Shown here: positions 57,776 through 64,000 of the stretch, in pieces
Position numbering within the stretch: the stretch's first letter is position 1
Layout of the letters: the number at the start of each line of letters is the position of its first letter
Source of the DNA: Marsupella aquatica
Lineage: Eukaryota; Marchantiophyta
Direction of reading: 5' to 3'
NCBI GenBank assembly: GCA_973895155.1
Contig: OZ316896.1
Location: 15,190,001-15,254,000 of the forward strand
DNA length: 64,000 nt
Program-made: the position numbers and the translations under genes
The notes under the pieces: generated by a model
Databases searched by the model: none
Seen by the model: the letters and a program-made list of their open reading frames with translations, nothing else
What the model was told of the DNA's origin: nothing

Positions 57776-58742
57776 TGGAGCACTTTTCTAAGTGGATTGA
57801 GTTGGTGGCATTGCCCGACAAGGCAAGTGAGGGAACGGGGTATGCATTTCTTGATAGAGTGCTTAGTCATTTTGGTGCACCAGCGGAGGTGTTGACCGAC
57901 CAGGGTACGGAGTTTCAGGTATTGCGTGACAAGGCGTTGATTGATCACTAGACCACATCTCGAGATCATCCAGAGGCAGATGGTTTGGCAGAGCGTGTTG
58001 TTCAGACGGTGAAGAGGGGATTGCGCAAGTATGGCCTACAGAAGGGGCATCTTGGAGATTGGGACATCCAGTTGCCATGGTTAGCCATGGGGTATAGGTT
58101 CAGTCGTCAAGCATCCTTGGCTTCCTTCTCACCTTATTTTCTGTTGTACGACCGAGACCCAGACTTGCCCACATCAATTCGTCGAGATTCTAGTGAGGTG
58201 GTGAACCTTGATGACCCAGAGGTGTGGATGAGGGTGTGTTCTCAAAGGGCACAACTCTTTCAGAGAGTTATGCCAGCAGCCTTTGAGAACCTTGCCATTG
58301 CTCAACACAGAGATACGTTGCGTTATGCAACCATCCGGGGTGGAGGTTATCGACCATCCATTCGTAGGTTCCATATGGGGGACTATGTCTATTTGCAGCA
58401 AACTGCACCGACAATGTTGGATGTGACGGCAGGACGCACTATCTTACGTGTGAGAGAGGTGTTAGCTTCTGGAGTTCTCATGTTGGAGGTCATGATGATG
58501 TTGTTTGGAATGACCATGTGCATAATTGTGCGCCATGTCACCTCCCAAACGTGGATGGTATAGTGGACCCCAGTTTGGCAGTGATACGTGCTACCTTGAG
58601 GTGCATGTTGTGTGGGTCTGTTGGTGAAGCAGCCCGTATGTTGGTTTGTGATAAGTGTTCTAGGGGTTGGCATATGTCATGTTTAACTCCACCTGTTGAT
58701 GTTGTGCCTACTGGACGGTGGGTTTGTCCTCGGTTTACTTAG
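57776..58742 (+). pseudogene. Gypsy-type integrase fragment with C-terminal PHD finger
   Basis: The frame starts within the integrase core (EHFSKWIELVALPDK, VLTDQGTEF with the second catalytic Asp, DGLAERVVQTVK with the Glu). The first Asp is missing at the truncated 5' edge. TAG at 57949-57951 interrupts it. The C-terminal integrase part (RFHMGDYVYLQQ) follows. A frameshift near 58487 leads into NDHVHNCAPCHLPN and a PHD finger (CMLCGSVGEAARMLVCDKCSRGWHMSC ... WVCPRF) ending at a TAG at 58740-58742. A PHD finger in place of the usual chromodomain would steer integration to particular histone marks. No LTR is seen. Confidence 0.8.
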
Positions 58743-58949
58743 GAGGTGGATGACATGATCTTCACATGGTATGGATTGCAGATGGGCGATTAACGATGGG
58801 GCAACATAGCACCCGACCTTCTGATCCGTGCACCCACGAAGGTGTATAGCATGTAGTAGATGGATAGGGCTACCTGGGAGTTAGAGGGACCTAACCGCCA
58901 GTTAGGGGGGCAAGTTACGGTACATTGTCTTGTATTTGTGTATGCTCTT

Positions 58950-59400
58950 GTCCATGTTATGCATGTATGTGAGTATGGCATGACCAGCGATGTATGTTGT
59001 ATGACGATGTGGATTCGCACGACATATGCAAATTGTGTGTGAGTCCCATCAAAAGCCACCAAGGGTCTACAATGCTCAAATGTTGACCTTGCAGCTCTAG
59101 GGCATACAAGCACACTATGAAATCGACCATCTGGTGCTGAGTATGACACAATGGCCAAAGGATCCCGTTGCAAAATGTGATAACAATGAGGTACGTGGAA
59201 TCAAGTAGAAAGAGTCTTTCTCTCGCACATCCAACTTCTCCAATGCCTACTTTTCTGCAACCCATGCAATATGGTACTTGATGTTCAGATGAACAAAAGC
59301 TCGTGTTGTATCCCGTAGTGTAGATGCCCTAGTCTGTCTATTTCTCATTACTATGTCCATTATCTGTTGTGCCAAGCGATCTGAGTTGGTATGCATTCGC
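58950..59400 (-). pseudogene. MULE transposase N-terminal fragment
   Basis: Minus-strand segments in shifting frames read IMDIVMRNRQTRAST, VHLNIKYHIAWVAEK, then DGRFHSVLVCPRAARSTF and CRPLVAFDGTHT. The last is the first-Asp motif (VDGTH) that opens the MULE transposase core. A stop follows VAEK and the frame breaks at least once. Nothing of the core after DGTHT is recognisable. Confidence 0.65.
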
Positions 59401-61390
59401 CGTTTCTAGTGGTCAGCTGCCTCACAGGTGTGCTCAATGTGTGCTTTCATGATTGTTATTACTCCAGTGGTTTCCTTATGGCTCGGATCCGCCAATGGCC
59501 TCTTTTGTCACTATCAATAGATATGTCATTGATTTTGCATTGTGTCAAGCATTGTGCATTATCTTTTTTATATGTTCTTATAATTTGTTTTGTATGCACA
59601 CCATGGTCAACAATCAAGCTTTTCAGGTCCTCAAATGATTCAAAAGTTTGTCTTGTCTTCAGCCAACTAGACCATTGAGAAACACTCTCAGTGGCAATTC
59701 ATCACTACCCTACACAGATTCAACTCAATTCAATTTAGTAGGCCAGACACTGTAAGCAGATGTTGTTGCAAAACAAGGATCGATGCAAACACAAATGCTT
59801 CCAATACTGCTTGAGCATTCACAAATCAAAATGCTTGAATGATTTCTTTAGCACAAAGAGATTTAAACATACTTTGAACTTGTTGGAGAATGTAGAGCAA
59901 TAGGACTTGCAGGCCGGACTTTACCTGAATCGGGACCTGAATGTTGCGCCTGGCTACAATGCTTTGAATCAACATTACTAGTGCTCTTCTTAGCAATCCA
60001 TAGGTCAAAGCACTAGCAAGCAGACGTTGAGCTTGCAGATTGGGCCATTGAATAAGAATCTAGCCGGCGCCACCTTGAATTGCACTTAATGTGGGGTTGA
60101 CAATGGCACTCATTGCAGGCAGGAACAACATGGTGTTGGAGTGTCCATCACTAATTTTGAAGTCTGCCTATGGTGGTTGATAGTGGTCGCACACTGCAAT
60201 TTAAGTGTTTTGTCGTTGCCTTAGTGGTGGAGCCAGTACTTTTGACCTCCCCGTAGCCTACGAGTTCAATGTAACAATGCAGGCAACGAGTGTACTCAGC
60301 GGCTAGGGAGAGTTGGGAGAGGCCGGCAGGCAGGATGCAACGATGCAACCGGGGTCAGCAATGACACAGCCCATGGAAGAGCGCGACGACGCAACGGGAG
60401 TGGCAATGGCCCGGGCAGGAAGCAAAGATGCAGGCCCGGGTAGAGGCAATTCGGGGAAGCAATGACCACAACACAGCAGGGAAGCAAATAGCCCGGGCAG
60501 GAAGCAAAGACATAGCACATCTCGATTGTGGACCTTGTCGAGTAATGGTAGTCGGGATTGGCCTCGAGTTTGCAGGAAATGGAGGAGAGTCAAGGCAACT
60601 GACCCACCCCTCCACAAAATTAACTGAAGATCCTAAATGTAACCGCAAGGGAAGCGACAACCGTCCGATGGGGAGACCAGGAGAAATGTCAACCGTTGGA
60701 TCTTGGGTAGTTAACCTGAGTAACTTTTCTTAACCCATGACCAAAAAGAGTGGCATATTGATAAATAAAAGAAAGAGTGTGGCAATGTAGTGATTATGCC
60801 ACAAAAGAGTGGCATTCTAGCTAGTAAATCCCAGATCATATTTATTGAAAGGAAACAAACTTATGATCGATGTTACCATTCAAAAAGTTATTCAAAATGA
60901 AAACAACAAACTTATTACAATGCTTTTTAGATCAAGTTGGTACTATCTGGTAGACCTGATGTACTATATAGCCAAAGTAATTGCTATGGGGTGAGAATGA
61001 AACATCTGGTTCAGCCTCAAGATCATTTCATCTTGTGTCATATATACTAGCTATCTTCACCTTGTACAACATTTTTATCCATCTCAACAACTGTAGGACT
61101 CTTTTCTGGAGATTGTATTTCTTGTAGGATTCATCCTTCCAAGCACTAACCTCCTCAATGGTAGGAACATCTCCCTTCTTCGAAATCTAATTGGAAACAA
61201 CTTTCAGAAAGAATACAAAGTCTGAACCCAATAAACCAATTATCGCTTCAATGAGAAGTAATTCACAAAACTGTGCACATAATCTGTATACTAATTTTAC
61301 TGTGCACATAATCTATATACTAATTTCAATTATTGTCATGGATTGTAACGCAATAAACATATGCTGGAGTCATTTGGAATTATGAAAAAC
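59401..61390. other. Spacer without a recognisable gene
   Basis: Short frames occur only. The part 60290-60560 is GC-richer, with repeated GGGCAGGAAGCAAAGA phrases that yield overlapping minus-strand frames; I take these as repeat artefacts. Confidence 0.5.
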
Positions 61391-63815
61391 TTACATGAAT
61401 TGCCATTGCTCAGATTGCAACTCCTCCCCTACCCATAGGATTTCCACATCCTCTTTTTTCCACCTTTGCATGAGACATAGTTGTAAACCCATCCCTTGTT
61501 TTTGCAAACTCTTCATCACAAAGCTATTTTGCAAAATGCTCAAACTCAAGAAGAAATACTCCAGGAGGGGGTGGTGGATTCTGGGAGTTTGGGGTAGATT
61601 CTCCAAATAAAGTTGGACAACTTCTCTGGTTTGAGTTCTTAGATAGCCAACCAATGAATTTGCATTTCTCCTTGTCCATTTGAATGAAAGAAGCTTCCCA
61701 TTCTTATATTTCTCATGAAGCTTTGTATACATCTGCTGATACACATCATCTATAATATCAGGTATGGGAGTGAAACACATTACCTCCAACTTGGTAATAA
61801 GAGATAATTCTCTTACTATTGTTCCATGACAGTCACCAATTAGGACCCCTTCACGTAATTCAAGTTTGGGCTTCATCAAAACACTCTCAGATGCACCGCC
61901 AATTTATTTTGCTGCCTTGATTTTCTCTCGTTGTGCTCTCTTCCTCAATCTTTCATATGAACTTTTTCTCATCAATTCTGGAAAGGCAAGTCACAATGCC
62001 TCACTCTTGCTGATTGTGGGGGGTTGTATGAGTTCCGCATCTTGCTTTTGAGGTGTCTCTACAACAGAGCTTGCTTGACCTCCTTCAAGTCCAATATGGG
62101 GTGCAGTGACAGTGGCTCTTCTTCTTTGTTCAGTTTGCCTGATTTGAGCCCAGGTATAGGAAGCTCTGAACTAGGTCTTTCAGGTTCCATGATCCCTTCT
62201 CTCTCAACATCATGAGGTTCTAAACTCAAAGATCTCCTGTGCTCCAATACTCTGACCTCAACCTCAGCCGTATTGGTCCTTGAGCTCTCTTGCCCCTTAT
62301 TTTTTCTTCTTGGCTGAATGATCAAAATTGTTGTTTAATTGACTCGGCTGATCCCTCCTGGCCAGTCTTCTTCCAACATCCCTTGTGGAAATGGATGCAC
62401 CAACCAGCTCTGCTTCATGCCTGAACCTAGTTCTCAAAGATATATGCAGATTCTAGTTCCTCGTCTTGACTGACAAGGCACTCCTCTATGTCATCCAAGA
62501 TCTCCATATTATTTGTTGCATATACTTTCAATTTCTTGAGTTGAAAAAGATGGACATGAGAAATCAGAATCAAGGACTCCAAAACCATGTGCAGGTTTTC
62601 TTGAGAGCCTTGAGTATATCAAGTCATCTTTTCTCTTCAACCGAGAAATGAACTGGTCCACATCTTCACCATCCCTTGCTTGGCCTTCCTTACTTGACCC
62701 ATTCTGAACTGTTGCAAAAGTGTTTTTTGCTCCCTTCTTCAGTCTTCTTCTTTCCACCCCAACTATGGGAAGCTCCAAACCAGGCCTTTTAGCTGCAATC
62801 CTCTCACTCTCAACATCAGAGGGTCCTCTGAGCTCTAATTCCTTGGAATGACTTCAACCTCAGTTGACATGTTGGTCCTTGAGCTTGGTTGCCCTCTGGT
62901 TTTTCTTGCTGGTTGAACTCTTGATGCAGCCGACAGCTTCCTCCTGGCCCATCTCGTGGCCCATATCCTTCTAGTTACATCAGCCTGTAAAATTGGTGTA
63001 GTTGAGGGTGTACTGGCTTGAGTTCTCAAAGATGAAGGTTTCTCTTGTTGACTGATTGGGCACTCCGCTATATCATCCAAAATCTCCATAGTATTTGTTG
63101 CATTTTCATGGGCATTTTTAATTTCCTGAGTTGGGAAAGATGGACATGAGAAATCAGAATCCAAGACTCCAAAACCTTGTGCAGATTTTTTTGAGGCCCT
63201 TGAGTAAACCAAGTCCACTTTTCTCTTCTAGCCAGGGTTGGGCACTTATTGCACGTCTAGTTCACTAGATTGAATGGTATCAATCATTAGTGGGAGGGAT
63301 TGGAGGTGGAACACTACCCAATAAGATTGACATCAGTCTTTTCACAGGTGAAAGAGGAGAAATCTGATCAGGTCCGGCCAGGATCAAGTTGTGTTGCACT
63401 TCACTAGTAAAAACCGGGGCGATTTAGACCAAACCTTATAGGACTAAGGCCACTCTGTCAGTAGAAGTTGAGTTGTACCAATTTGAGGCTCACACGAATC
63501 CGGCACAATTCTCAAACACTCAAAAATTGACACTTTACTAATATCAATCCTTGGTGTGTCATCAAGCAAGGACAAGTCAGCATGTGTTGACTCCACTTCC
63601 AATGGACAGGTCCCAAGGCTATGTTGATGAACACTATCATAAAATTCATCTTCATAAGGATCTTGTGATTCTTGGTGTGGGCCATCTTCATGAGGATCTT
63701 GCAGTTCATGGCCTGTCCTTACATTGATAGCTTCTGAACTCTTGGCTAAAAATTCTCTTTCTCCCCTACGCAAATTGTCCAAGGGCTTAGCCTTCACATA
63801 GCCCCTGCCAGCCAA
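61391..63815 (-). CDS. Unrecognised gene or transposon ORF in several exons, with an internal duplication
   Basis: Minus-strand open segments lie at 63815-63444 (acidic, DPHEDGPHQESQDPYEDE), 63230-62835, 62790-62509, 62325-62059 and 61879-61391. The segments carry the same peptide twice (FGVLDSDFSCPSF-TQEI at about 63125-63170 and 62530-62580), reflecting a roughly 590-bp tandem duplication. The last segment (PIPDIIDDVYQQMYTKLHEKY, FKWTRRNANSLVGYLRTQT, VVQLYLENLP) looks like a folded helical domain but matches no family I know. An acceptor-like GGCAG precedes the first segment, so the gene likely begins beyond the window. The duplicated part contains stops (after YGDLG and ICIYL), so at least one repeat is degenerate. 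Confidence 0.4.
62060..63232. repeat. Tandem duplication of about 590 bp inside the unknown gene
   Basis: The blocks near 62060-62640 and 62650-63232 align end to end: TGGACATGAGAAATCAGAATC occurs at 62551 and 63141, and TTGGTCCTTGAGCT at about 62273 and 62872. Divergence is moderate, with several small indels. Confidence 0.8.
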
Positions 63816-64000
63816 ACAACTAATATCATAAAGATCTTAATAAAGAAACAACACAATCACAAATGCCAAGTTTTGTTCAGACTTCAAGCATAGAAATATA
63901 TAGATATAGATTATCTATAGAGATATAGACATTTTGTTAAATTAAACATTTGTTGCAGTGAAGATTGAGACATGTCGTAGGTGATCTTGAGCCGTAGTGT

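Noticed and set aside
1-64000. CRISPR array, bacterial operon or phage content
   Set aside because: No regularly spaced repeats with unique spacers and no bacterial gene organisation. Introns and plant transposons show this is eukaryotic nuclear DNA.

Overview
This is a transposon-rich stretch of a land-plant nuclear genome. The evidence is a spliced eight-intron cytochrome P450 gene, Copia, Gypsy and LINE remains, a CACTA (En/Spm) element with plant-type TNP2 and Transposase_24-like genes, and AT-rich spacers. The species cannot be fixed from sequence alone. The Gypsy integrase followed by a PHD finger makes me suspect a non-flowering lineage (lycophyte, fern or bryophyte), but that is inference.

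Layout. (1) The host component is a dispersed family of CYP85-clan P450 copies. One copy is complete (38277-42133, minus strand, 9 exons, 486 aa, all splice sites GT-AG). Four are broken: copy A (919-1694, minus), copy D (3994-10638, plus), copy E (47745-48418, minus) and copy C (49651-52064, minus). (2) Copy D is split in its fifth intron by a complete Copia retrotransposon (4249-10530, TG...CA LTRs, 5-bp target duplication CATAC). That Copia is itself broken by a 573-bp GC-rich hAT-like MITE with an 8-bp duplication. (3) A truncated minus-strand Copia (12765-17006) carries its own 343-bp MITE in gag.

(4) The centre of the window is one 18.9-kb CACTA transposon (17937-36882). It has matching CACTAGAAG termini and a 3-bp duplication AAC. 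It holds a spliced tnpA-like gene, a decayed TNP2 transposase, and three further open reading frames: an F-box-like protein with a membrane segment, a tandem PHD-finger protein resembling the EDM2 zinc-finger module whose first ATG gives a histone-H3-like N-terminus, and an unrecognised Cys-containing ORF. (5) It sits beside or inside a LINE tail (36886-37461).

(6) To the right of the P450 cluster an array of roughly 100-bp repeats is split by a 4.66-kb insertion (52747-57407). This has TG...CA ends, a 5-bp duplication AGAGG, no evident LTRs, and a roughly 1,120-codon minus-strand frame interrupted by two in-frame stops. (7) The right edge has a Gypsy integrase with a C-terminal PHD finger, a MULE fragment, and an unrecognised minus-strand gene containing a roughly 590-bp tandem duplication.

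The most novel candidate is the CACTA element with chromatin-related cargo. The transposase has decayed, yet the PHD and F-box-like frames remain open. All comparisons were made by eye; no searches were run.
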